NCBI GenBank assembly: GCA_963969595.1 | Contig: OZ018410.1 | Coordinates: forward strand, 31,624,913 to 31,688,912 | Source: Neckera pumila | Taxonomy: Eukaryota > Streptophyta > Bryopsida > Hypnales > Neckeraceae | Direction of reading: 5' to 3' | DNA length: 64,000 nucleotides | Shown: piece after piece, positions 46,560-57,805 of the stretch | Layout: each line of letters begins with the position of its first letter | Position numbering within the stretch: the first letter of the stretch is position 1 | Position numbers and translations under genes: made by a program | Notes under the pieces: generated by a model | Seen by the model: the letters and a program-made list of their open reading frames with translations, nothing else | The model's database searches: none | What the model was told of the DNA's origin: nothing

Positions 46560-48082
46560 GCTTTGCGAGAGCTCGTGCTGCGCAGCTACACCGGGCGGGT
46601 TTGCGATCAGTAATTAAGGCATGCTCGGATAGGTGATCAATTTCTTACCAGTGAGGAAGCCTCAGCCCAATTTGGACTTCGCGAGGAGGAATACGGAGCA
46701 TGGGAGGCATCAGTTCGGTCCCTTCAATGGATTTGGGGGGTGTTACTGAATTCGGTCAATTCCTTAGTAACGTCCGATGAATGGGTGGGGTGCTTCAGCT
46801 CCGGGAACACGAATTCACCTGCAGCGGCTCATCTTTGTTTTGTGTTCCAGCCTCGCCAGGATGCGGAAATTGAAGTTGGTGGGCTCCCACGTAGGTGGAC
46901 CTTGCCATATGATGGACGATTGTGGGAAGTGTAGAAAGTTCGTCAGGCGTCGGGTACGCTTGCTGCATGGCAACCGCCCAAAGAGCAGAGGGTGGGAGAT
47001 AGCACTCTCTTCCAAACTGAGGGCACCTTCCACAGAGTGCGAGTATTGAAGGTTCACCGTGGCCCGAGGAGAGTGGTAACCTTATTTTACTTGATCAGCT
47101 TCAATGGGATCCCAAGAAGGTGACATGGCAGGGTGATCAGGATCAGGCACTGGTGTCGTTTCTGGAGTACAGCACTAGGATGGGCCGAGAACTTTTATGA
47201 GCCAAGCATGTTGTTCATAATGTCCCCGAGCGCAAGTGGCAAGGGATTTTGGCTAACACTCACCGGCTACGGTGGAACACAATATGCACAAAAGTTCAGG
47301 CACCGAAAGAAGCAGGGCTATTATGGTTGGTGTGGCATAGGGCAGTGGCTATAAATGCTTGGCAAGGATGCATAGATCACGCCATTGACATTGGGTATCC
47401 AGTGTGCCCTCTTAAATCCCATGAATCAGTGCTGCATTGGTTTTGGGAGTGTCTTTCAACTCAACGGGCATGGCAGTGGGGCATTCACATCATGAATGAC
47501 CTTATCTCCAACACAGATGTCAAGGGACCTTGGCGTTCACTTACGTGGAAATAGGGTATTTTTTCGGGCCAAATCACACATAAGTTTGATGCGGTGAGTA
47601 GTATTTGGATGGTGCTTCAAATGGTCATTCTTTGGATGATGTGGATTGAATGCAATGATGTGGCATTCAATGATGTTCGGTGCCGTCCGGACAAACTTTT
47701 ACAGCTTATTTGGTTGGGTATGATAGACTATGGTTGAGTTGAGTGGGAGGTAGTTTGCAGGCTTAGTATCCAATCTCCTCTTAAGGGTGAAATTGCCAGA
47801 TCACAGATTGAGAATAGGTGAACCCGCAACATGTTCGCCATGATGATTGATGGTTCTCCTTGTTGGGCACTGTCCGGTCCTAGGGCCGGCTTTGTCTTCC
47901 AACCATCATAGGCGCTTTGCGCCTTAGTGGGGCGGTTCCCGCCCCGCTTGTCGACGGTTTAGTTGTATTTGTGTCTTTGTTTCTTTTGTTTTCTTGCTCT
48001 TCCCAGGCCTTTTGCAGCTGGGTTTTTGTTTCCATTTTTTATTGTAGTAAAGGTCTCTTTACTTGTGTCAAAAAAAAAAAAA
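46560..48082 (+). mobile_element. 5'-truncated LINE (non-LTR retrotransposon) ending in poly(A)
   Basis: The sequence encodes, in shifting frames, the region after the reverse-transcriptase core and the C-terminal zinc-binding domain typical of plant LINE polyproteins. Landmarks are WGVLLNSVNS and DEWVGCFSSGN, then KWQGILANTHRLRWNTIC, LLWLVWHRAVAINAWQGCI, and the Cys/His part YPVCPLKSHESVLHWFWEC. In zf-RVT domains these Cys and His residues bind zinc. Frame changes and stops make it non-functional. A 3' tail follows, ending in a run of 13 A at 48070-48082. The RT catalytic core is missing, so the copy is 5'-truncated, as is usual for LINEs. The left edge is approximate and no convincing target duplication was found. 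Confidence 0.75.
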
Positions 48083-48119
48083 GATCACTAGTGCTCCCGG
48101 ATTTGAGCACAGCGTGATC
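48083..48119. repeat. Small stem-loop after the LINE tail
   Basis: GATCAC / GTGATC and GTGCTC / GAGCAC pair across a short loop. It may belong to the pre-insertion target. Confidence 0.5.
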
Positions 48120-48213
48120 CACCACTATAAATTGGAAGTTATTTGTTATTCCTCGTAACTTCTTGTTTTCCTTGCAACTCAAGTGAACGCTATGAAGACT
48201 TTTCCTTTGTGTC

Positions 48214-48289
48214 ATTCTATAAGGTTTATTACCCAGTGGAAGAGACTCTTCATTCTATGAGGTTTATTACCCAGTGGAAGAGACTCTTT
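48214..48289. repeat. 38-bp tandem duplication
   Basis: ATTCTAT(A/G)AGGTTTATTAC followed by CCAGTGGAAGAGACTCTT occurs twice in succession with one or two differences. Confidence 0.85.
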
Positions 48290-48359
48290 ATTCTTGTTAT
48301 CTTTGAGATAAATTTATTTAACTGTTACTTTATAATTTTAGGTAACACTAGCGGTTGGC

Positions 48360-48995
48360 GCTTGCTATGCTACGCATTCATCATTAGAATTTTATTAGAA
48401 TTTTTATGTATTAGATAAAATGCAGAACAAAAATTTCAATAAATCTTCAAATAAAAATTACTGAAATCTTTATATAATTTTGGTTATAAGTAAGCATATA
48501 TTGAAATTTACAGTAGAAATTTATTGAATGATGAATGAAATATATGCAATGGTGAATACTGTAGAAGATACAAATTTATTGTAATGCATTCAAAAGTTGA
48601 CTCAATTGTTACAAACAATGGCAACCCAAAAACTTGGTGAATTGAAAAGAAAAACTTGTAAATTTCAAAAACTTCATGAACAACTTAATTGTTGTGAAAT
48701 CCAAAATTGCTTCGATTGAATAAATTTCTCAAATCATTTGGTAGTAGTAATAGAATTTTGAAATCATAAAAGCTGTAAAAGTGACATTATAGAGGTGATT
48801 GCAAACTACTACTCTATTTTTGTAATATAACATTGTGTGAAAGTATTATTTTTATGTATGCATGATTGAAGATATTTTTACAAAATATTAAAATTAATTA
48901 TTTCAAAGACTTATTGAAATCATTATCATGCATTCTATTCAAATATATCAAAATTTTACTAATATGTGATATAATGAATGCGTAGCATAGCAAGC
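48360..48995. mobile_element. Element-like segment with perfect 22-bp terminal inverted repeats
   Basis: GCTTGCTATGCTACGCATTC at 48360-48381 (plus AT) is matched by its exact complement at 48974-48995. The 590 bp between are very AT-rich and non-coding, and similarity of the arms fades inward. This looks like a small non-autonomous DNA transposon. Target duplications are not obvious next to the repeats, so the true ends may lie further out. Confidence 0.55.
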
Positions 48996-49425
48996 ATGAG
49001 CCCTTATTATTAATGGTAGCATTTGTGATATTACAGAGGGAGTTATGATTTTAGTAGTATGATGGCGACCCCTCAAAACTAGTACTAGTAAAGGCCATTA
49101 ATATAGTGAGACCACTTAAATAAAAGTAAAAAAATTCTATCTTTCATTTTTAACGTAATAATAAAAATCTTAAGTTTATGAAACAAACACTAATTCTAAG
49201 CTAGGGAACACTTCAATGTATAAATGCCTTGACAATCATTCACAAACATACTAGCATACAAAACCCAAAAAAGAAAGCCAACTCAGTTAGAAGATAGACG
49301 TTGCACAATCTTCCTAAAATCTTCTTCCAACTAAATGGAGAGAGTTTTTCGAAACGTTCATCATTTTTTGTGTGGATGATGGAGTCTTTAGGGGTCCAAA
49401 AATATAATCTAACTTATAACTCACA

Positions 49426-49638
49426 AGTTACGTTCTAAACATTACAATATAAACACTACCTTCTAAAAATCATTTGTAATCACTCTTCTGTAATGACACT
49501 CCCTTGAAGATGTCAACATGTGAAACTTACATCACAGTTACGGTCTAAACATTACGATACAAACATTAACTTCTAAAAATCGTTTGTAGTCGCTCTTCTG
49601 TAATGACACTACCTTGAAGATTTCAACATGTGAACCTT
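49426..49638. repeat. Tandem duplication of about 110 bp
   Basis: The unit AGTTACG(T/G)TCTAAACATTAC ... CTTGAAGAT(G/T)TCAACATGTGAA occurs at about 49426-49527 and 49535-49638 with roughly ten differences. Confidence 0.8.
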
Positions 49639-50802
49639 GTCCAATCAACATGACATATTCTCTGGATATTCAGAGAAGGTGCAATTACAGAGACAGAGGG
49701 GTACGTGTTGTCCATATTTTCCTTTTGCAATTTGAGCTTCCTTTTTTTTCGGTTTGTGAGTCAGCGCCGAAGCTTTGAAGCTCCGACACTTTTAAAAAAG
49801 TAACTTAAGCTTAAGTTAGGTCAAGTGCAGGGAGACTCATGAATACACTCGCAAGTTCATAGCTCCACTTCCTTGAGTGCCAATTGACAGAGCCTTTTAA
49901 TGTTCACTACAGTAGTCTCTGCAATCATTAAGCTCCCTGCAGTCTCTTCGATTGTGTTGCACTGTCTGTAAAGAATTCAATTTCGCAGTAACAAAATCGA
50001 CCTAGGAAGCTTGTTCCGATTGAAAAAGCTTCGAATTTAGCACCGGGTTGTGGATTCCGTCGATCGTCTTGTTGGGATCCCACCCATCTTCGGGAATCGG
50101 GGTTGCACGAATTGGAAGCTGTGGTGCATTGATGAGGGATTAGGTCATCTCTGAGGTCATGCCCTGGGCGGAAGCGAGCGGTGGAACTCGAGGAGTATCC
50201 CACTGTTGCAGAAATTGAAGGTAAATCAGCATAAGACACGATTCGAAGAGTATTTGAAACCAAAAGTGTTGGTGGTGGTAGGAGGAAATTTCATCAGTGA
50301 TGTGACGCTCTTTGCTTTAGTGCTTGGATAAAATGCTTGCGATGCGGTTGCAGTAACAGTACCTGTTGTTTTTTAAGTTAGCCTGAGTCTGGATTTGAGA
50401 TGTAATCAAACCTCTGCCTCTCTTCACCGCTCGTAGTGGCTCTCTTCTCTGGCAGTTTTCTTTTCTCTTCTTCTTTGGAATGTTACACCTTTGTAATGTG
50501 ACAATTTATTATGTGACAGAACTACAACTTGAGAAACAGCTGTGAGGAGTCCTTATGTGACACCATTACATTAGGGTTTCTGAAACATATAAAATTTGAG
50601 AGCTGAGACGGCGTCCTTGTTGAGGCTTGTGGGTGTGTACGCAGAGGATCTGGTATTAGGCCATGGGAATATGGTAGGTATGTTGAGTGTATGGATTCCA
50701 GCTCTTTCACTAACGATATTGATCATGTGTCTCAGAGGATGCTTTTTCTCGGAGGTAGAGAGAGGCAATGAGAGTGATCCACGGGTCAAATCCGAGGCTG
50801 TT

Positions 50803-52539
50803 ATGGTGACAATGGAGAGCCCTAGTATGTGGCGGAGCCCTAGCTTTGTATACCGGGCCGTGCAAGTTCTTGTTGTTGTTCTAGCTCTCTTGTTGATCTC
50901 TCCAGTGGAGGCCTACCGAGAAAATGGTGTTGAGAAGGAAACTGGAGCCATCCAGAACAAAAAAATGGATGTGGGAGATCAGTTGGTTGTTGTTCCAGGT
51001 CCAAAGGTGCCCGTTTCGACAGTGGCATGGTTGACTCTGGCCATGGCAGTTGCAACTGGGCTGGGTGCAGTGCCGTTCTTCTTCGTGCAGCTGGAGCCCC
51101 GGTGGGGCGGCATTTGCAACGGGGTGGCGTCTGGCGTGATGCTGGCAGCCAGCTTTGATCTCATTCAAGAGGGGCAAAAGTATGGCGGCGGCAGCTGGGT
51201 AGTGATCGGGATTTTATCTGGCGGATTGTTCATCCTCCTCAGTCAGCAAATTGTGCATCAGAATTTCGGCGAAGTGAGCATGCTGGATGTCAAGGGGGCG
51301 GATGTGCCGAAGATGATTTTGGTGGTCTCCATCATGACCTTGCATTCCTTTGGTGAAGGTTCAGGAGTCGGGGTCTCGTTTGCAGGTTCGAAGGGGTTAT
51401 CTCAGGGCTTAATGGTCACCATCGCCATTGCGGTCCATAACATTCCGGAGGGGTTAGCGGTGAGCTTGCTGCTATCATCTCAGGGCTTGTCACCCAAGCA
51501 GTCCATGTTGTGGAGCATCTTCACATCGTTACCCCAGCCTCTGGTTGCCGTTCCTGCATTCTTATGTGCTGAAGCCTTCCAGAAGTTTCTGCCCTTCTGC
51601 ATGGGCTTTGCAGGGGGCTGCATGATCTGGATGGTCATGGCCGAAGTAATGCCCGACAGTTTTAAAGACGCAGGAAAATCCGAGGTCGCCACCGCTGCCA
51701 CTCTTGCCGTGACGTTCATGGAGGCCCTCAGTGCGTTGCTGGAAGGGAGCGAAGGAGCCCAACCGGATATATTCTTGGCTTTCCTTAGCTTTGGAATAGG
51801 CCCCTTAGTCGGGGCTGTGATCCACATGCTGCTAGTGAGCTCCGTCAAGCTGCCAGTGGCTATGGCTACTGGAATTGGAGAAGGGGTTGCCTTAGTGGTA
51901 GCCACGTGGAAACCTTTACAAATGCTGCTGGATGGGAAGATGAATATATTTCAGATTTTCCTCCTTTTTTGTGCAGGGGCGTTTCTACACTTTCTGCTTC
52001 GAAACTATGTCGAATCTAAATCCAAGTCAAAGGGAGAGGTTTTTCTACCCAGTTCGGTGATGAGCCCTATGGCAAGGAGGGCTTGCTTGGCTGCTTTTAT
52101 GATTTGGTTTTACTCTTTTGTCGAGGGATTGGCTATGGGTGTTGTCGCAAGGAGTGGCTACAACCGGTACTTACTGTTTCCTGTGGCACTTCACGGCCTA
52201 CCGCGTGGAGTTGGTGTGGGGAGCGTAGTGTATGGAGCTACGGGTAGCAAAAAGGGCTCCTCTTTAGCAGCTACTCTCACTTGTTTGGCAGGTCCCATTG
52301 GAGCTTTCTGTGCAGCACTGACTGGATTCGGTCCAAGCGGCCTTGAATATGGGATTGTCCTGGCAGGTGGTAGCCTTTTCCCGTGGTCCCGAGTGCTGAG
52401 AGGCCGGCGAGCTCCAAGGGGGGTTGATGCGAAGACCACATATTTCGGCATGTCAATGGGTATAATGCTGACAATAATGTGTTTAATCACCACACGGCTT
52501 GTCTGCCTGCATACGCCTTATTGCGGCACTTCCTTGTAG
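50803..52539 (+). CDS. ZIP-family metal transporter, At3g08650-like
   Basis: Single coding exon of 578 codons from ATG 50803. The frame is open further upstream to 50596, but only the part from MVTMESPSMW gives an N-terminal signal sequence (hydrophobic core VLVVVLALLLISPVEA), so I chose this start; ATGs at 50812 or 50827 are possible. A non-conserved luminal stretch follows, then STVAWLTLAMAVATGLGAVP and at least eight hydrophobic spans. Both ZIP metal-site signatures are present: HSFGEGSGVGVSF at residues about 181-193 and HNIPEGLAVSL at about 212-222. The C-terminus TRLVCLHTPYC is characteristic of this plant subgroup. The protein should move zinc or another divalent metal out of a secretory or organellar compartment; membrane and substrate are not shown by the sequence. 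No stop or frameshift is present. Confidence 0.93.
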   Translation: MVTMESPSMWRSPSFVYRAVQVLVVVLALLLISPVEAYRENGVEKETGAIQNKKMDVGDQLVVVPGPKVPVSTVAWLTLAMAVATGLGAVPFFFVQLEPRWGGICNGVASGVMLAASFDLIQEGQKYGGGSWVVIGILSGGLFILLSQQIVHQNFGEVSMLDVKGADVPKMILVVSIMTLHSFGEGSGVGVSFAGSKGLSQGLMVTIAIAVHNIPEGLAVSLLLSSQGLSPKQSMLWSIFTSLPQPLVAVPAFLCAEAFQKFLPFCMGFAGGCMIWMVMAEVMPDSFKDAGKSEVATAATLAVTFMEALSALLEGSEGAQPDIFLAFLSFGIGPLVGAVIHMLLVSSVKLPVAMATGIGEGVALVVATWKPLQMLLDGKMNIFQIFLLFCAGAFLHFLLRNYVESKSKSKGEVFLPSSVMSPMARRACLAAFMIWFYSFVEGLAMGVVARSGYNRYLLFPVALHGLPRGVGVGSVVYGATGSKKGSSLAATLTCLAGPIGAFCAALTGFGPSGLEYGIVLAGGSLFPWSRVLRGRRAPRGVDAKTTYFGMSMGIMLTIMCLITTRLVCLHTPYCGTSL

Positions 52540-54214
52540 CTGTAAAGAAAGTCGGGTAATTAATCTGTTTTAGGTGAAATCTGTAACGATTTTGCTCACT
52601 CGTTTGCTTTCGGATGCATCCAAGCATGAGTAATAGCATCCAAGCATAGTAATATATGAGCCTCAGAGACTTTGGTCAATATGTACCATGATTCTAAGAA
52701 CTAGTCCCCTTCAAGATTTTTTTCATGAAGACTTTTCTATCTTGCCCTGAAGGATTGGCGGCAATTATTGTAAATTTCAGCAGAGAATTAATATTGGAAG
52801 CATGACTTGACATCCTGTCGAAGTTCTGTTACTAATCTGTCGACCAATGTTAACTCAGGCTTCAAGCCTTCAATTTATTTCTGGGAAAATAAGCATAGCT
52901 TACTAAAAAACTGTTTTACCGTTCTTTATATTTGGTTGTTTTTGAATGTGCCTACTTTGCTGAACTCTTAAATTATGCTCTGTTTTTAAAGACATGCTGC
53001 TTCGAAGAAAAGTTACACCTGTTCAACATGAGGAAATATTTGGTTATCTTGACATTCTGAGGTCTGAAGTTCAGTTTTCAAGAAGTGCGAGACTTCCAAT
53101 GGTTGTAGTCTCCTTGGAGCGGGTACAGCGACTACCGAATGTGCGATTAATGCCAACTTGGTTTGCTGTCGACTTGATGAATGATTGCAGCACCTGGTAG
53201 GGTTAGGTTTAGGTTGACTGCAGGCATTGGATTTTTAAAGCACTATCGACGAACACAAGCCGAAGGGGCAAGAAGGAAGTTGAGAGGGGACGGCTGACGG
53301 ATCAAAGACTTAAGTTGGTGAAGTGATTTAAGGGAACTAGAGTGTGGAAGGTCACCGGTCCATGTGGTAAGCATTTTTCATTCAGAACATTATTCGTCTT
53401 ATACGTGAAGAGTCATTTGGGTTGGCTTTCGGAACAGCTTGCTACCCACAGTGTTGTATCCAGCAGCAAAACCTCCTGAGTGACGATTCTATTTTGATTG
53501 GACCTCGCGTATCATAGCTTTAGTGTGCCTGGCAGGTTGCTGCTTGTAGAAGAACCCATAGTGTGTAGTTCAGTAGGTTTTTGTACATCAAGATCATCAG
53601 CACTCCTGATTTGTTCCTGGATTGGCTTTCTACTCTGGTGAATGATGGTGGATTGTCTAGTATGGCCGAATTCTCGTCACGTGTTCGACTTGACTCTCAG
53701 ATCAAGTAAGGGAAGGATGTCCAAGCAATGGCATCGTTTAAGGACATTACAGGTTCTATGAATTTTTAGTCCTTTAAATCATGAGCAGAGTCAGCTATCA
53801 CTCATCGCTTTCTTATTATAGAAAATGAGTATTCCAAAGATTTCAAAGATTCTCTTATGTTCTATAGAGCAGTTTAACAATGCTTCAAAAAAATCAATCA
53901 GAGATTGGTTTATAGAACAGTCAGCGGACCCTGATGGGTTAGGTGAACTGAAACGCATCAACCTCTAACATGGGAATTCGGAGAAGTAGTTTCACTGGAA
54001 AGTAACGGTTTTCTGAACGGGTATTCTGAATGGTGTCTCATGAAGTTATCCTTCACTAATCCTATGCTTTGCTCTGTGAGGGCTTGGTCCTCCATGAAGA
54101 CTTGGCATCTTTGGTCACCCAGATTTCCAGAGGAGCTCTATCGTGCCAATTCAGCGAGACCTTGGAAGTCCTGAGTTTGGCCTGCCATTCACAAGGAAGG
54201 AAGCATAGGCAGAG
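52540..54214. other. Intergenic region between ZIP and At4g15545-like genes
   Basis: No gene is supported. Contains the ZIP 3' untranslated region and, at its right end, the leader of the next gene. A short direct repeat AGCATCCAAGCAT(G)AGTAAT lies at about 52616-52652. Confidence 0.45.
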
Positions 54215-57200
54215 ATGGGAAAGGGGAGCGACAATACCCTTTCGAGCGCAGTGGTTGCTGCCTTGCCAAAGGATCCTGATCAGCAATTGCAAGTCGCGCA
54301 GCAGGTCGTCCAATATGCTGTTTCCAGCCGTGTTGCAAAGCTTGAAGCCGAGACGTCAAGTTTGAGGTCCAAGATTGCTGAAAAAGATGCTGTCATTGGA
54401 AGCCTGCAGACGCGGGTCATTGGGGCTGAAACTACTTTGGCAGAAACTGCGGCCAAGCTGACTCTCGCTATGGAGGGGCAGGTACTCAGACACTAATTGC
54501 TTCTACCACCATGCTTTTTCTTAGTGATAGAATTTCCGACCCTCTAGAGTTTAAAATTTACTGAATTTATTTACGTGCAAGTGTTTGGGGTCATCGACGA
54601 TTTCAGTTCATAACCACGTTTAAATTCTTTCCTCCTATCGTCCTCCTAGAGGAGAAAGTGTCCAAAAACGTCTTGATTCTCTGAACGTCTCACCTGAAGG
54701 CGAGGACTTTAGGAAACACGTTCTCATGCATTGTTGTGCAACCTTGTGTTTCCTGCAGGCAAAATTGGTCAAAGACAACGATGTGCTCTCAGGTCAAGTG
54801 AAGAAGCTGATGTGCCAAGTTTCAAAGGTAGGCCAATGCATTAAGTATAGCAATTCATAACAGTTAGATGAAAGTTTGGCATCCAGTACATGAAATTAGA
54901 TGTACATCCTTTACATGCAAAGGTTATGAACTAAGAGAAAGCATTGCATTCAAACTGCTAGACATTCTTCTTTGAATCGTTCTTTATTTAATTTTATTAC
55001 AAAGTCGTTATTGTAGGCCTCCAATCGTTGCTTTTCTTCTTTTAGTCCTTTTGTCGAAAAATTTAAAACTGCTCAGAGAGGCAGCTTTTGAGGAAACAAG
55101 TACTCCCTCTATCTCAAAATAATCCTTTGTAAAATACAAAGGAAACACTGGTATTATTTTGAGACAGAGGGAGTACTTGGCTTCAAGAATTTTGGTTAAT
55201 TTTGCTCTGGTAAACGTGTGTGTCAGTTGGATGACTTCAAGAAAGTGCTGATGAAATCACTGGAGGCAAGTTCAGAATGCGGCGGTGACTCGGTAAGAGC
55301 CATCATCGAGTTTCTCTTAGCCTTGAGCCTTTGTCGTTTCTGATTTTTCTGGTTCGAAGCTGGTCAACTTGCTTTAAGGTTCGATTTGACTACATTGAAC
55401 TTTTGTTTCTGGAATGTTGGATTATCCCAATCCAGCCATTGTTGTTCGACTGCTTGATTTATACTTCCAAGGACACTGGCTCCTAGAGTTCCCAGCGTGC
55501 CTTTGTTTCTGTTGCATTATTCCCTAGAAGTCATTCTACACTTCACAACTATTTAGTATTAGATTAGTTGGTTGTAGAGCTCTTCTTTTGAAGTGCGTAT
55601 CAGCTTAGAGCAGCTATTATCCCCACTAACTTGGTCGATGTTGATGCCAGGCTGACGACGGAAAAAAGCCTTGCCCACCAGCATCACCCTGTGGCACGTC
55701 GCTGTCCCTTGAGCCCAAGAGTGCCTCTCCTCCTTTTTCAAAAAGAGATAGTAAGATTTCTTCTTCTCATGTTTATACGTTTCTGTACTATAAATTATCA
55801 CTTAATTTCTTCGTTTAGAGTAAACAGATTCCTCATCTGAGATTGGCAAGTAAATTAAACTTTCATATCTGAGATTATGAACTTGAGGAAAATAGTTCAA
55901 TCATATTCCACTTCCTTGAGCAAGTGCTTTCGACCCAAATGATGCCATAACTGATGAACTTTGGAAAAGAGTCATCTTTTGTTCTTGTTTTTGTCCTCAC
56001 TTGTGTGTCACAGTTTTATGCTATATGTCTGGCATAAGCTATTCAATAACATTGATTTAACTACTATGCTGGTGACCTCTGGTTTCAGGTGAAGGATCAT
56101 TTTCGTGCAGGAAATCGGACTGCCCGGAGTGCCCGGAGTCTCCTCCTGCCGAGTCTGACAAGTCTGTAGGCATTGATCCAGATCAGAGTATGTGGACACT
56201 TAATCAGTAAACCGAAATGGAGTCCCATTAATACAACTAATCTTCACATCATTTGTTTTGCATAGATGCTGCCGATCCCAAACTTTTGCGTCGTTACTAT
56301 CATTTACTCTAAAGTATTACTTCTTTGCAAGGTCAAAATTTAACCCCCAAGTGCCCAGGATTCAAGTTTTAAAACCGGCTTTGGAAGCTAATAGTCGATT
56401 TTATTAACTTTCAATAGATATTTCTATCATTAATAAGTAGGGTCTGATTTCTTCCTTCTATCATTTTGCTGCGTTTCATTTAAGCTTCCTTAATAATTGA
56501 TTTCAGATCCTGTAGATGTGGAGCGGCCATTTTTGGCCATTTGAGCACTTAGGAGTTAAATAGCGCAATAACGAACTTCTGCTAATTTGATTGATTGATT
56601 GATTACGTTAGTATGTGGAAAGTTTTGGTAACGAGGAAAACTAGGTACAACAATTTGGGTCAACGAAGTGATGTTCTTTCTAATTAGGATGATTGTCAGC
56701 ACTGCAGGGAGATGCTTTTCATTGTCGTCCGAAGCTTGAAAGTGCATGTGGATAACTGAGGGTATATAAATAATCTCTCTATGATGCATCATTATGGCAA
56801 TTATTTATCTACAGGCGCATCGTCTAAGTGGAGTCCCTGGCATCTAAGCAAAAGTCCATTGGGTCCACTGACCCCTCGCATACCATCAGACAGTTTTGGA
56901 ACAGCAGGTAGTGCAATTGGAACAGTAAATTATCGTGTGAGACATGCTAGTTTCGAGATCAGGATTAAGGAGACTGTTGATAAACCTGTGTACTACCATG
57001 AAAGAGTTCATATCCATGTACCTCCTATATTGTAAGAATGAATGAATTGGCTTATATGAATGATCATTTAAATTGGTGGTTGGTTGCAGCAAGATCACCT
57101 CGGGTTGACGGCAAAGATTTTTTCCGGCAAGCAAGGTAAGGAACCAATACCGTGAACAGCAGACGAATCTTCTCGATTGCCATCATAGCCCTAACTTATA

Positions 57201-57805
57201 AATTTTCTGAATGAATGCGTAGTTCGTTTTAAATCTCAACGTGTTTAGACGCCATGCATAGTACTTATACTATTTTAACGCCGAGTTCTGTGCTTAGTCT
57301 GTAATACCATGATCTGTTGTTGTCTGTTACTCAAATTTACTCAATGCAGGAATCGGTTGTCTTATGAACAGTTCAGTGAATTTCTGACCAACATTAAGGA
57401 ACTGAATGCGCATCGGCAAACTCGGGAGGTGAGCTCTTTCATTTTATCTTTCATCAGTTCGGATTAGTTCTTGCTTGTTTCTTGTTATATCGTCTTGAGT
57501 GTCGTTCCTTCAACCTCATTCAGCAAGCCTAGTATAGTACCTCGTATCTTCTATTATTTGTAGCTTGGAAGCAAAACTGGATATGAAATTAGTTGAGCCA
57601 GGTCCAATAGAGGCGTCACCAAGGAGTGGGCACGATGCAGGAAACAAAGCAGAAGTCGAGTGTGATATTTGGGCCAGATAACTTTGACCTTACTGAGAAA
57701 TTTTCCGCTCTTCTGAGTCGATACATTACTCCTCCGCTACCTCCTCCCCCTTCTTCAAATCTTCCTGGAGATCAGCCACCAGGTCTTAAGCCCTGCTCCG
57801 CTTAG
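54215..57805 (+). CDS. Coiled-coil protein like Arabidopsis At4g15545
   Basis: Nine exons splice in phase into 327 codons (Arabidopsis protein about 337): 54215-54481, 54759-54827, 55227-55292, 55651-55750, 56089-56187, 56815-56907, 57090-57135, 57350-57428, 57641-57805. The N-terminal half (DPDQQLQVAQQVVQYAVSSR, then VAKLEAETSSLRSKIAEKD) is a long coiled coil. The middle is Ser/Pro-rich (SPLGPLTPRIPSDS). The C-terminal block PRVDGKDFFRQARNRLSYEQ, FSEFLTNIKELNAHRQTRE and IFGPDNFDL is the family hallmark. The family is plant-wide, of unknown biochemical role; the C-terminal block is predicted to be helical and may mediate protein contacts. ATG 54215 starts the conserved region directly. The tail after IFGPDNFDL is Pro-rich (PPLPPPPSS) and unlike Arabidopsis. 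Intron 2 carries a Stowaway MITE. Confidence 0.9.
55103..55173. mobile_element. Stowaway-type MITE (Tc1/mariner) in intron 2
   Basis: A 71-bp foldback starts CTCCCTCTATCTCAAAATAA and ends with the near-complement ATTTTGAGACAGAGGGAG. TA lies on both sides (55101-55102 and 55174-55175). The terminus is the classic Stowaway consensus. The element is very short and non-coding. Confidence 0.92.

Larger units (their letters stand above)
48120..50802. other. AT-rich intergenic DNA upstream of the ZIP gene
   Basis: Holds the repeats listed separately (48214-48289, 48360-48995, 49426-49638) but no supported gene. The part from about 49700 on is likely the promoter and leader of the ZIP gene; no clear TATA box was identified. 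Confidence 0.45.

Noticed and set aside
46777..47049. Overlapping alternative frames within the LINE
   Set aside because: Only the frame with the RT-associated and zinc-binding motifs is meaningful; the others are shadows or results of indels.
49928..50263. 111-codon minus-strand frame upstream of the ZIP gene
   Set aside because: Starts and composition look random and no homology is recognised; the region is more likely the ZIP promoter and leader.
52994..53200. 68-codon plus-strand frame downstream of the ZIP gene
   Set aside because: No recognisable homology, promoter or splice context.
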